From Bacteroidota bacterium (lineage in GTDB: Bacteria > Bacteroidota > Bacteroidia > Chitinophagales > Saprospiraceae), in assembly GCA_024277695.1 (NCBI GenBank), contig JAJRUR010000155.1, positions 1 through 12,296 on the forward strand: 12,296 nucleotides of DNA, read 5' to 3'. Below the pieces are notes generated by a model. The model had not been told where the DNA came from. It worked only from the letters and a program-made list of their open reading frames with translations, and searched no databases. Shown here in pieces: positions 1-7,126 of the stretch. A program made the position numbers and the translations under genes. Position 1 is the first letter of the stretch. Each line of letters opens with the position of its first letter.

Positions 1-833
1 AACCAAAAGAACAAGGTGTCAATACTACAATAGAATACCTTGTAAGCAATCTAACTGAGAACAGCGCTAAACTATTGGAGGGGAAGAAAAAAGGGGATAA
101 GGTCCAAGTGGATATTTTTGATTTCGATCGGACCTTGGACAATGACAAAGTCAAAACATCCTTGCTCGATCTCGAAGTCGATGATGATCGAGAAATATCC
201 GAAAGCTTTGAAGCACAAATCAAAACCATAAAAGAACTGAAACTCGCAGAGATGAATGAAGCCTTCTTTGTAGCTTGGTTGGGAGAGGACATTAAGGATG
301 AAGCAGCCGCCCGAGCACAAGTAAAGAAAGCTATTAGTGGATTCTATGAGCAGCAAGCAAATAATTTATTAAACCACGAGATCAAAAAGCAACTTCTAGA
401 ACTACATCAGGTGGATTTGCCCACATCGTACATTACCCGTCTCATCAAACTGAACAAACCACAAATTTCTGATCATGATCTGGAACATGAATTAGAACAT
501 ACCGTAGAGGATCTACACTGGACTATGATGCTGAATAAATGTGTGGAACAAGAAAACATCGAAGTCAGCCAAGAAGATATCCGGCATGGTTTTATCAAAG
601 AAATAGAAGGATATTTTGGTGGACAAATGCCTCCCGAATTGCTACAGACTATATTGGGCAATATGATGAAAGATAAAAAACAAGTAGAGCAGATGTATCT
701 ATCTTTACAAGCATCCAAAGTATTTGATGCCATAAGGGATAAGATAAGGATCAAGGATATACCGGTATCCAACGATGCATTTAATGATATAGTCAAAAAA
801 TTTAATGAAGAGCAGTCACATCACCAGCACTAA
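1..833 (+). CDS. tig: Trigger factor, C-terminal part (5' end outside window)
   Basis: Ribosome-associated chaperone and peptidyl-prolyl isomerase that binds nascent chains in the cytoplasm. The frame is open from base 3 through a TAA at 831-833, giving about 276 residues, so the ribosome-binding N-terminal domain and the start lie to the left. The first 25 or so residues plus the LLEGKKKGDKVQVDIF stretch match the end of the FKBP-like isomerase domain, where trigger factors carry a 'GKKxGDxV' turn. The rest, beginning near AEMNEAFFVAWLGED, is the helical C-terminal chaperone domain, ending in a His-rich tail (SHHQH). A TTG at 75 is not a credible start because homology continues upstream of it. 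The gene lies 56 bp before clpP, the usual tig-clpP-clpX order. Identification rests on motif pattern and context; I am confident of the family. Confidence 0.9.
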   Translation, partial: PKEQGVNTTIEYLVSNLTENSAKLLEGKKKGDKVQVDIFDFDRTLDNDKVKTSLLDLEVDDDREISESFEAQIKTIKELKLAEMNEAFFVAWLGEDIKDEAAARAQVKKAISGFYEQQANNLLNHEIKKQLLELHQVDLPTSYITRLIKLNKPQISDHDLEHELEHTVEDLHWTMMLNKCVEQENIEVSQEDIRHGFIKEIEGYFGGQMPPELLQTILGNMMKDKKQVEQMYLSLQASKVFDAIRDKIRIKDIPVSNDAFNDIVKKFNEEQSHHQH

Positions 834-889
834 ATAATTTTAGCATTTGATGAACCAAGACCCTTACAATTTTCTTTTACTATCAAAAT

Positions 890-1600
890 ATGACAAGCAT
901 GGATCCAAAAGAGTTTAAAAAATACGCAGTACAACATTTAGGGATGACAAGTGCTCACCTGGAAAAGTATATGCGCGATTCGGTGACAGTACCTCGAATA
1001 GACGGGTTTACCCCCCAAGTTATTGAAGAGCGCCAAATGAACGTGGTAGGAATGGATGTTTTTTCCAGACTTATGATGGATCGAATCATCTTTATGGGCG
1101 TACCCGTCAATGATTATGTGGCCAATGTCATCCAAGCACAACTTCTTTTTTTAGAATCTACAGATCCAAAGCGCGATGTGCAGATGTTTATCAATAGTCC
1201 GGGTGGATCCGTTTTGGCAGGCTTGGGTATTTATGATACCATGCAATACGTCAGCCCGGATGTGGTCACCATCTGTACCGGTCTGGCAGCCTCGATGGGA
1301 GCCGTAATTCTGTGCGCAGGAGCAAACGGAAAACGTTCTTGTTTGCCACACAGCCGCGTGATGATCCACCAGCCGAGTGGCGGTATGCAAGGTCAGTTTT
1401 CGGATATGGAAATCAACTATAAACTCATCAAAAAACTGCGTAGTGAACTCTACGAAATACTAGCAGAACATACCGGAAAAAAATTCGCTCAAATCGAAAA
1501 AGATAGCGATAGAGACTATTGGATGACTGCCGAAGAAGCCAAAAAATATGGGCTTGTGGACGAAGTGCTCAGCAAAGAAAATCCAAGAAAACAAAAATAA
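890..1600 (+). CDS. clpP: ATP-dependent Clp protease proteolytic subunit ClpP
   Basis: Serine peptidase that forms the two-ring tetradecameric chamber and degrades substrates unfolded by ClpX. The 236-residue product has the catalytic triad at the expected spacing: Ser135 in GLAASMGA, His160 in RVMIHQP and Asp209 in DSDRDYWM (25 and 49 residues apart, as in E. coli ClpP). The oxyanion-loop motif SPGGSV (103-108) is intact. The first ~40 residues form a longer, less conserved leader that is probably a processed propeptide. An ATG at 899 (Met4) is a second possible start; neither has a Shine-Dalgarno sequence. It sits 56 bp after tig and 39 bp before clpX, so the three probably share a transcript. 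Length and motifs are normal for the Bacteroidota form. Confidence 0.97.
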   Translation: MTSMDPKEFKKYAVQHLGMTSAHLEKYMRDSVTVPRIDGFTPQVIEERQMNVVGMDVFSRLMMDRIIFMGVPVNDYVANVIQAQLLFLESTDPKRDVQMFINSPGGSVLAGLGIYDTMQYVSPDVVTICTGLAASMGAVILCAGANGKRSCLPHSRVMIHQPSGGMQGQFSDMEINYKLIKKLRSELYEILAEHTGKKFAQIEKDSDRDYWMTAEEAKKYGLVDEVLSKENPRKQK

Positions 1601-1639
1601 TTGTAGCTTTAGCCCTCATATCATAAAACATTTTCTAAG

Positions 1640-2878
1640 ATGAAACAAGAAACACCACGATGCTCTTTTTGTGGACGCAGCAAAAACGAATCTCTTATCT
1701 TAGTAGCAGGTATTGAAGGACATATCTGCGAAGTCTGTATCGAGCAGGCTTATGATATGGTGAGCTCCGAACTCGAATTCGAACATCAAGACGGAACAGA
1801 CTTTAACCTCCCTTCCGATATCACCCCAAAACAAATCAAATCTTACCTAGATCAGTATGTCATCGGTCAGGAAGAAGCCAAAAAATATTTGGCCGTAGCC
1901 GTTTATAACCACTACAAAAGACTCAAACAAGACAAAGGCGTAGCAGCCAATGATGTCGAAATCGAAAAATCTAATATCATCCTCGTAGGCAAAACTGGTA
2001 CCGGCAAAACATTGCTCGCCAAAACTATCGCCCGTATGCTCAAAGTCCCTTTTGCCATCGTAGATGCTACCGTCTTTACCGAAGCCGGCTACGTAGGCGA
2101 AGATGTCGAAAGTATGCTCACTAGACTCCTCCAGTCTTGTGACTATGATGTCAAAGCCGCTGAAAAAGGAATCGTCTATATCGACGAAATCGACAAAATA
2201 TCCCGAAAATCTGATAACCCGTCCATTACCAGAGATGTCTCCGGCGAAGGAGTACAACAAGCCCTGCTCAAAGTCCTCGAAGGTGCCGAGGTCAATGTCC
2301 CTCCGCAAGGCGGACGCAAACACCCTGAACAAAAAATGATCAAAGTCCGCACCGAAAATATCCTATTCATCTGCGGAGGAGCCTTCAGCGGTATCGAAAA
2401 AGAAATCGCCAAAAGACTCAATACCCAAGTCATAGGTTTCAATAAAGAAGATGCAGCCTTCGTTGATCAAGACCACCTCATGGAATATGTAACCCATAAA
2501 GACCTCAAAGCCTTTGGACTCATTCCTGAACTCATCGGAAGACTACCCGTCCTCAGCTACTTGATGCCCCTCGACACAGAAACCCTCAAAAGAATACTCA
2601 CAGAACCCAAAAATGCCCTCATCAAGCAGTATCAAAAACTCTTCAATATCGAAGGCATCCAACTGAGCTTCGAGCAAGACGTCATCGACTTCATAGCCCA
2701 AAAATCTATAGAATATAACCTCGGCGCCCGTGGCCTTCGCTCCATCTGCGAAGCTATCCTCACAGACGCTATGTATGAGCTGCCTTCCGAAACCGATGTA
2801 AAATCTTTTCATATCGATCTCGATTATGCCAAAACAAAACTCTCCAAGTCCAAAATCAAAAAACTACGTGTAGCCTAA
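1640..2878 (+). CDS. clpX: ATP-dependent Clp protease ATP-binding subunit ClpX
   Basis: AAA+ hexameric unfoldase that recognises tagged or adaptor-bound proteins, unfolds them and threads them into ClpP. The 412-residue product shows every expected element. The N-terminal zinc-binding domain has Cys8, Cys11, Cys30 and Cys33. Walker A is GKTGTGKT at 117-124, and Walker B is VYIDEID around 179-185. The pore loop YVGE is at 151-154 and the RKH substrate-entry loop at 226-228. The ClpP-docking tripeptide Ile-Gly-Phe is at 265-267, Arg301 is in the arginine-finger position (ELIGRLPV), and a sensor-II motif GARGLR lies at 362-367. The IGF loop, together with the adjacent clpP, indicates a working ClpXP pair. 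Codon choice is strongly C-ending (CTC, ATC, GCC), unlike tig upstream. The gene is followed by a terminator-like hairpin. Confidence 0.98.
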   Translation: MKQETPRCSFCGRSKNESLILVAGIEGHICEVCIEQAYDMVSSELEFEHQDGTDFNLPSDITPKQIKSYLDQYVIGQEEAKKYLAVAVYNHYKRLKQDKGVAANDVEIEKSNIILVGKTGTGKTLLAKTIARMLKVPFAIVDATVFTEAGYVGEDVESMLTRLLQSCDYDVKAAEKGIVYIDEIDKISRKSDNPSITRDVSGEGVQQALLKVLEGAEVNVPPQGGRKHPEQKMIKVRTENILFICGGAFSGIEKEIAKRLNTQVIGFNKEDAAFVDQDHLMEYVTHKDLKAFGLIPELIGRLPVLSYLMPLDTETLKRILTEPKNALIKQYQKLFNIEGIQLSFEQDVIDFIAQKSIEYNLGARGLRSICEAILTDAMYELPSETDVKSFHIDLDYAKTKLSKSKIKKLRVA

Positions 2879-2911
2879 AGTAATCCTAAATAACCCCAAA
2901 CCAAAAAAAAT

Positions 2912-2931
2912 AACCGACATTCCGGTTTTTT
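2912..2931 (+). terminator. Short intrinsic terminator after clpX
   Basis: A 5-bp stem AACCG (2912-2916) and CGGTT (2923-2927) with a 6-nt loop runs directly into a T tract to 2931, with an A tract on the 5' side (2902-2910). The stem is short, so termination may be partial. It separates the tig-clpP-clpX unit from the promoter of the next gene, whose -33 region would overlap the T tract. Confidence 0.55.
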
Positions 2932-2946
2932 ACTACCCATTTTCAT

Positions 2947-2954
2947 ATCTTTGA
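2947..2954 (+). promoter_or_regulatory. Bacteroidota -7 promoter element for the coiled-coil gene
   Basis: TATCTTTG is an exact match to the Bacteroidota -7 consensus TAnnTTTG. The -33 position (about 2925-2931) is a T run rather than a clear TTTG. Transcription should start a few bases after the final G, at or next to the ATG at 2959, which implies a leaderless or nearly leaderless mRNA. Confidence 0.6.
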
Positions 2955-2958
2955 CCTC

Positions 2959-3246
2959 ATGGTAGATTTAAAAGAGACTTTTGCTGCGTTGCGCAAGCAG
3001 ATCCTTGCACTTATCGAGCTCAAAAAACAGCTCCATAGCGAAAACAAAGATCTCGCTGCAACCATCGTTAGACTCAATAAAGAAATTAACCAAAAAGAAA
3101 ACGTAATAGAATCATTAACCAAACAATTAGAAGCAGTAGAGCTTAAGAGTGGTGAGCAACATAGTAATATTATATTGAAGGAGCAACTTTCCGATTATAT
3201 CCTAGAATTAGAGCAATGTATCGGATGGATAAATGAGTTAAATTAA
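2959..3246 (+). CDS. Small coiled-coil protein, probable ZapA partner (ZapB-like)
   Basis: A 95-residue cytoplasmic protein, almost entirely helical and rich in Lys, Glu and Leu, with heptad-like hydrophobic spacing from about residue 5 to 65 (LALIELKKQL, LAATIVRLNKEI, VIESLTKQLEAVEL). It ends in a more conserved-looking segment, ILKEQLSDYILELEQCIGWINELN. There is no signal peptide or membrane segment. The stop lies only 4 bp before zapA. In many Bacteroidota a short coiled-coil gene precedes zapA in this place, and by analogy with ZapB it is a plausible bridge or partner for ZapA at the FtsZ ring. That function is inference from size, shape and position; sequence similarity to E. coli ZapB is not evident. 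The ATG at 2959 is the only reasonable start and lies 4 bp after the -7 box. Confidence 0.8.
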   Translation: MVDLKETFAALRKQILALIELKKQLHSENKDLAATIVRLNKEINQKENVIESLTKQLEAVELKSGEQHSNIILKEQLSDYILELEQCIGWINELN

Positions 3247-3250
3247 TAAA

Positions 3251-3541
3251 ATGGCAGAAGAACTCGATAAAGTAAATGTCGTTATATTAGGTAGAAACTA
3301 CCCCGTTCGTATTTCAGGTATGGAAAAAGATTATTTGGACGAAGAAGTACGAAAAATTAACGACATGATACGCTCTTTTCAACTCAAATATGCCAACAAA
3401 GACAAACAAGATTGCTTGTCTATGGCACTATTGACCTATGCTATGCAGCTCAGATCAAATAACGAAAACAACCCTTCCAACCTCATAAACGAGGAATTGG
3501 AAAAATTAAACCAATTGATCGCAGAGCACATCACTCCATAA
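3251..3541 (+). CDS. zapA: Cell division protein ZapA
   Basis: Small FtsZ-associated protein that cross-links FtsZ filaments and stabilises the Z ring at mid-cell. The 96-residue product has the typical ZapA plan. A beta-rich N-terminal head (VNVVILGRNYPVRISGMEKDYLDEEVRKIND, about residues 8-38) has the G-x-x-Y and E-x-x-Y/L pattern of the family. A long C-terminal helix (about 46-92, including CLSMALLTYAMQL) would form the dimer or tetramer coiled coil. It starts 4 bp after the coiled-coil gene, so the two are almost certainly co-transcribed and may be translationally coupled. The stop codon is part of a 10-bp palindrome (TAAAGCTTTA, 3539-3548). rny follows after 75 bp, a neighbour order common in Bacteroidota. 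Confidence 0.9.
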   Translation: MAEELDKVNVVILGRNYPVRISGMEKDYLDEEVRKINDMIRSFQLKYANKDKQDCLSMALLTYAMQLRSNNENNPSNLINEELEKLNQLIAEHITP

Positions 3542-3567
3542 AGCTTTACATGTTTTTGATTTTTTAT

Positions 3568-3594
3568 TGAAGCTGGTCGTACATTCTAGCTTCA
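3568..3594 (+). promoter_or_regulatory. Perfect 7-bp inverted repeat in the rny leader
   Basis: TGAAGCT (3568-3574) pairs perfectly with AGCTTCA (3588-3594) around a 13-nt loop, ending 22 bp before the rny start. The T-rich stretch (3553-3567) lies on the 5' side, so on this strand it is not a standard terminator. As RNA it would be a hairpin in the zapA-rny gap. Possible roles are a processing site, translational control of rny, or nothing. Confidence 0.4.
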
Positions 3595-3616
3595 TGACTA
3601 AACAAAAATTAAAAAT

Positions 3617-5278
3617 ATGGAAATCGGAATAGGATTATTCGCAGGCTTAATCGCCGGACTCGTACTTGGTTACCTCATCGTACAATCCGTACTCAAAACC
3701 AAACACCAAGCAAAAATTCAAGGAATCAATGCCGAATCTGACAAACTCATCGCACAAGCGAGACAATCCGCAGATCGTATCATCAAAGAGGCTGATACCA
3801 AAGCCAAAGAAATCCAAAAAAGAGCCGCTACTAAAAATGAACAGATCAAACAACAAAAAATCAAAGAAGCCAAAGAAAAGTTTAGACTACTAAAGGCCAA
3901 CTTCGAAACCGAAAAATCCGCACATCGCCTCGAACTCAAAGAACGAGCCCTCGAAGTCGTAAATCAAGAAAAATCAATCAAAGAAAAACAAGCACGACTC
4001 CATTCCCGACAGGAAGAACTCGTCCAAAAAGAAGCCGAAATCAATAACATTAGAGAAAATCTCGAAAAACAACTCAAAATCGTCAACAAAAGAAAAGACG
4101 AACTCCAAAAAGCAAGCCAAGTCCATATCCAAGCACTCGAACAAGTCTCTAAACTATCTCAGACCGAAGCCAAAGAACAACTCCTCGAAACCATCAGAGA
4201 CAAAACAGAAAATGATGCTCTAAGTCTGGTCAAAAATCGCATCAACCGCGCCAAACAAGATGCCAATAAGGAAGCCAAAAAAATTATTATCCAGACCATC
4301 CAACGCATGTGCGCCGAATACACCATCGAAAATACTGTCTCCGTATTTAGTATCGAAAACGACAGCATCAAAGGCCAAATCATAGGACGTGAAGGTAGAA
4401 ATATCCGTGCCCTCGAAGCTGCTACCGGTGCCGAAATCGTCGTAGATGATACTCCCGAAGCCGTCGTAATATCCAGCTTCGATGCCATACGAAGAGAAAT
4501 ATGTCGCTTATCTCTCAAACGTCTGGTCGCCGATGGAAGAATTCATCCCGCCAGAATCGAAGAAGTTGTAGCCAAAGTCAAAAAAGAACTCAACGAACAA
4601 ATTATAGAAATCGGCGAACGTGCTATCATCGATCTCGATATCCACGGACTTGATCCTTACCTCGTCCGAATGGTCGGCCGAATGCGATTCCGCTCCAGTT
4701 ATGGCCAAAACCTACTCAAACACTCTATGGAGACAGCTAATCTCTGTGCCGTCATGGCCGCAGAACTCGGACTCAGCCCCAAACAAGTCAAACTCGCCAA
4801 ACGCGCCGGACTCCTGCACGATATCGGCAAAGTAACCGAAGAAGAATCCGAACTATCCCACGCTCCACTCGGTATGAAAATGTGCCAAAAACACGGCGAA
4901 AATAATATCGTCTGTAATGCCGTCGGTGCACACCACGACGAAATCGAAATGACCAACATCATCTCACCAATCGTCCAAGCTTGTGATGCCATCTCAGGAG
5001 CACGCCCCGGTGCCCGTAGAGAAATCATGGAAAGCTACCTCAAACGTATCGGCGAACTCGAAGAACTCGCAATGTCCTACGATGGCGTCCAAAAAGCCTA
5101 CGCACTCCAAGCAGGTAGAGAACTAAGAGTCATCGTAGAGTCTTCTAAAATTTCAGACGACTACCTCGATGACCTCTCTTTTATGATCTCTGACAAAATC
5201 GAAAAAGAAATGCAGTATCCCGGACAGGTAAAAGTCACTGTCATCAGAGAAAATCGAGCCGTGTCTTTCGCTAGATAA
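3617..5278 (+). CDS. rny: Ribonuclease Y
   Basis: Membrane-anchored endoribonuclease that starts mRNA turnover. The 553-residue product has all four family regions: an N-terminal membrane helix (about 4-24), a long charged coiled coil (about 30-225), a KH RNA-binding domain with the motif IIGREGRN (255-262), and an HD catalytic domain. The metal-binding residues are visible: His369 (LLKHS), His401-Asp402 (HDIGK), His439-His440 (GAHHDE) and Asp457 (CDAISGARPGARRE). Its length is slightly above the common 510-525, with the extra residues in the coiled coil. The coding strand is extremely rich in A and C and poor in G; for example, bases 4021-4080 contain 32 A, 12 C, 9 T and 7 G. It is preceded by a hairpin and followed by 234 bp before atpB. 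Nothing catalytic is missing. Confidence 0.97.
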   Translation: MEIGIGLFAGLIAGLVLGYLIVQSVLKTKHQAKIQGINAESDKLIAQARQSADRIIKEADTKAKEIQKRAATKNEQIKQQKIKEAKEKFRLLKANFETEKSAHRLELKERALEVVNQEKSIKEKQARLHSRQEELVQKEAEINNIRENLEKQLKIVNKRKDELQKASQVHIQALEQVSKLSQTEAKEQLLETIRDKTENDALSLVKNRINRAKQDANKEAKKIIIQTIQRMCAEYTIENTVSVFSIENDSIKGQIIGREGRNIRALEAATGAEIVVDDTPEAVVISSFDAIRREICRLSLKRLVADGRIHPARIEEVVAKVKKELNEQIIEIGERAIIDLDIHGLDPYLVRMVGRMRFRSSYGQNLLKHSMETANLCAVMAAELGLSPKQVKLAKRAGLLHDIGKVTEEESELSHAPLGMKMCQKHGENNIVCNAVGAHHDEIEMTNIISPIVQACDAISGARPGARREIMESYLKRIGELEELAMSYDGVQKAYALQAGRELRVIVESSKISDDYLDDLSFMISDKIEKEMQYPGQVKVTVIRENRAVSFAR

Positions 5279-5379
5279 ATTATCGCTACGCCTGCTTGCA
5301 ATAAATAGTATCGACCATGTGTCAATGATGATTTAAGTTTCTCTTGATGATGCCTGTAGCAAGCTTCATTAAATGCTTA

Positions 5380-5410
5380 GGGTAGGCTCGTTGTAGCTCC
5401 ACCCGATTTT
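5380..5410 (+). terminator. Possible weak terminator after rny
   Basis: GGGT (5380-5383) can pair with ACCC (5401-5404). Further G-C pairs lie inside (GG with CC, CT with AG), followed by GATTTT. The hairpin is imperfect and the T run short. A second long-range inverted repeat (GCTTGC 5294-5299 with GCAAGC 5359-5364) lies just upstream. It may mark the end of the rny message, but the evidence is weak. Confidence 0.3.
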
Positions 5411-5479
5411 GCTTTGAATACAGATCAATTTTTCACAAAAAAACCACCAAATTATATCCAATTTCAAGCATAGGTGTAG

Positions 5480-5487
5480 TACATTTG
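5480..5487 (+). promoter_or_regulatory. Bacteroidota -7 promoter element for the atp operon
   Basis: TACATTTG matches TAnnTTTG exactly, 25 bp before the atpB start. No clear TTTG is seen at the -33 position. The predicted transcript would start near 5491-5495, leaving a leader of roughly 20 nt. It is the only good -7 match in the rny-atpB gap and is the best candidate for the main atp promoter. Confidence 0.55.
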
Positions 5488-5512
5488 CGCTTTCTTATAA
5501 AATAGTAGTACT

Positions 5513-6787
5513 TTGGATAAGTATTTTGTAGTATTCAGCTTCTTCTTTTTTACCGTTTTTGCTTCGCTCATGCTGCCGGTCAACAGCTCAGCACAAGGAC
5601 ACCCCGTTGAGCATAATGAACAAAGCCATGACCTCCACAAAAAAGATCACACGGACAATCACGCAGAGGAAGAGGGTTTCAATACCGCAGCAACTGCCTT
5701 CCACCACATCTCCGACCAAAATATTTTTAACATCGGACCCTTCCATATCCCCCTGCCTTGCATCCTTTATGCACCCGGAAAAGGATTATCCGTCTTCTCC
5801 TCATCCAAATTTGATATCGGTAGCCACGGAATCGGACATAATGCAGTGGACGGTTACGTCCTCTACGAAGGCTCCGTACGTAGAATCGTAGATCCGGATT
5901 TCCCTCAAGGGCTGGTAAAACTCGATGGAGAACATCCCTTCGATTTGCAAAAAGTACAGATCAATGGCAAAGAAAAAGAACAAGTCGCAGTCCTTTACAA
6001 TAACAAAAACTACAACACACTCGCCAAAAGTACTCTCGATGGTGGCGTAATGGGTGGCGGAATTACCAATTTCTATGACTTCTCCATTACAAAAAATGTA
6101 GTATCTATGATACTCATGTGCCTATTCTTAGCTTGGATATTTATCAAAATTGCCCGTATGTATAAAATAAGACGCGGCAAAGAACCCAGAGGCATTCAGT
6201 CTTTTATGGAACCTATCTTCTTATTCATTCAAGAAGAAGTTTCCAAACCTTTCCTCGGCGATAAATGGGAAAAATACCAACCTTTCCTCATGGCACTATT
6301 CTTCTTCATATTATCTCTTAACCTCTTCGGACAAATCCCCTTCCTCGGTGGCGCAAATGTCACAGGCAATATTTCAGTAACCCTCGTACTGGCACTTATC
6401 GTCTTCATCGTAACCAACCTCAATGGCAAAAAAGCTTACTGGAAACACATCTTTTGGATGCCTGGCGTACCGGCATTACTCAAAATATTTATCTTGACCC
6501 CCGTAGAGATTATGGGCATGTTTATAAAACCTTTAACACTGATGTTGAGGCTCGGAGCCAATATCATCGCAGGACATATGACCATCATCGCTTTTGTAGG
6601 TTTGATTTTTATCTTCCGCCATCAGTTCGGTGGTGCCGTAGGAACCGGTGTTGGATTCGGCATGTCCGTACCCTTGACCATGTTTATGATGGCCATAGAA
6701 TTATTAGTAGCATTTATTCAAGCATTCGTTTTTACTATATTGACAGCATCTTATATCGGAGCAGCAATAGAAGAAGAACATCATTGA
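5513..6787 (+). CDS. atpB: ATP synthase F0 subunit a
   Basis: Stator subunit that forms the two proton half-channels against the c-ring in the inner membrane. The 424-residue product uses a TTG start: an in-frame stop at 5498 excludes anything further upstream, and the next ATG (5570) would cut through a good signal peptide (residues 1-28, hydrophobic FVVFSFFFFTVFASLML then NSSAQ). Residues 29 to about 190 form an extended N-terminal region outside the membrane core, which is typical of Bacteroidota. It starts with a His-rich stretch carrying eight His between residues 30 and 65. Membrane helices follow at about 196-215, 256-275, 287-302, 319-340, 347-368 and 386-418. The essential arginine is Arg346 (LMLRLGAN), with Glu397 and Gln403 in the last helix (AIELLVAFIQAFVF). 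It is first in the operon; no atpI or atpZ precedes it here. Confidence 0.95.
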   Translation: MDKYFVVFSFFFFTVFASLMLPVNSSAQGHPVEHNEQSHDLHKKDHTDNHAEEEGFNTAATAFHHISDQNIFNIGPFHIPLPCILYAPGKGLSVFSSSKFDIGSHGIGHNAVDGYVLYEGSVRRIVDPDFPQGLVKLDGEHPFDLQKVQINGKEKEQVAVLYNNKNYNTLAKSTLDGGVMGGGITNFYDFSITKNVVSMILMCLFLAWIFIKIARMYKIRRGKEPRGIQSFMEPIFLFIQEEVSKPFLGDKWEKYQPFLMALFFFILSLNLFGQIPFLGGANVTGNISVTLVLALIVFIVTNLNGKKAYWKHIFWMPGVPALLKIFILTPVEIMGMFIKPLTLMLRLGANIIAGHMTIIAFVGLIFIFRHQFGGAVGTGVGFGMSVPLTMFMMAIELLVAFIQAFVFTILTASYIGAAIEEEHH

Positions 6788-6821
6788 TTATATTTATTTA
6801 TTCTTTAAAAACACGAACATT

Positions 6822-7025
6822 ATGACAGGTTCATTAGCAGCGCTCGGCGCTGGTTTAGCAGTAATTGGAGCAGGAATCGGAATCGGTTTGATCGGTGGTA
6901 GAGCGATGGAAGGTATCGCACGACAACCCGAAGCAGCCGGAGACATCCGTTCCAATATGATCCTCATGGCAGCCCTCGTAGAAGGTGCCGCTCTGATCGC
7001 AATCATCTTATCTTTCTTCGTTTAA
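6822..7025 (+). CDS. atpE: ATP synthase F0 subunit c
   Basis: Rotor-ring proteolipid that carries protons across the membrane. The 67-residue hairpin protein has helix 1 (about 4-26) with the Gly repeat GAGIGIGLIGG, the polar loop RQPEA (34-38) that contacts gamma and epsilon, and helix 2 (about 45-67) with the ion-binding carboxylate Glu54 (ALVEGA). The position that holds Gln in sodium-type rings is Ile21, and the residue after Glu54 is Gly rather than Ser, so the sodium ligands are absent and a proton ring is likely. The C terminus is short (ends FFV). It starts 34 bp after atpB with an A-rich leader and no Shine-Dalgarno. It is followed by an unusually long gap with a strong hairpin. Confidence 0.97.
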   Translation: MTGSLAALGAGLAVIGAGIGIGLIGGRAMEGIARQPEAAGDIRSNMILMAALVEGAALIAIILSFFV

Positions 7026-7035
7026 TCTCAAGAAG

Positions 7036-7097
7036 GTAAGTACAAACATGTATCGGGCTATGCGGAGACGGTTGGTCTCCGCTCCCTCGATGCTTAC
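7036..7097 (+). ncRNA. Structured atpE-atpF intercistronic element (RNA hairpin)
   Basis: The 101-bp gap between atpE and atpF contains a perfect 8-bp GC-rich stem, GCGGAGAC (7062-7069) with GTCTCCGC (7075-7082), and a 5-nt loop. Outer segments can extend it: TCG with CGA, and GTAAG (7036-7040) with CTTAC (7093-7097). No T tract follows, so it is not a standard terminator. The natural reading is an RNA structure that protects or processes the 3' end of the atpB-atpE segment, which would help produce more c subunit than b, delta, alpha and gamma. That role is inference; the pairing is directly visible. Confidence 0.6.
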
Positions 7098-7126
7098 AAA
7101 ATTATCAAAAATATACAACAAATATT

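Noticed and set aside
75..833. TTG at 75 as the start of a complete 252-residue gene
   Set aside because: The frame is open to the left edge and the upstream residues continue the trigger factor isomerase domain, so this is the 3' part of a longer gene.
841..849. TAGCATTTG before clpP as a -7 promoter box
   Set aside because: It has three bases, not two, between TA and TTTG, so it does not match TAnnTTTG; clpP is more simply read from the tig transcript.
1847..2332. 161-codon open frame on the minus strand inside clpX
   Set aside because: It is entirely antisense to the conserved AAA+ domain of clpX and its Phe/Asp/Gly-rich product reflects the codon pattern of the sense gene.
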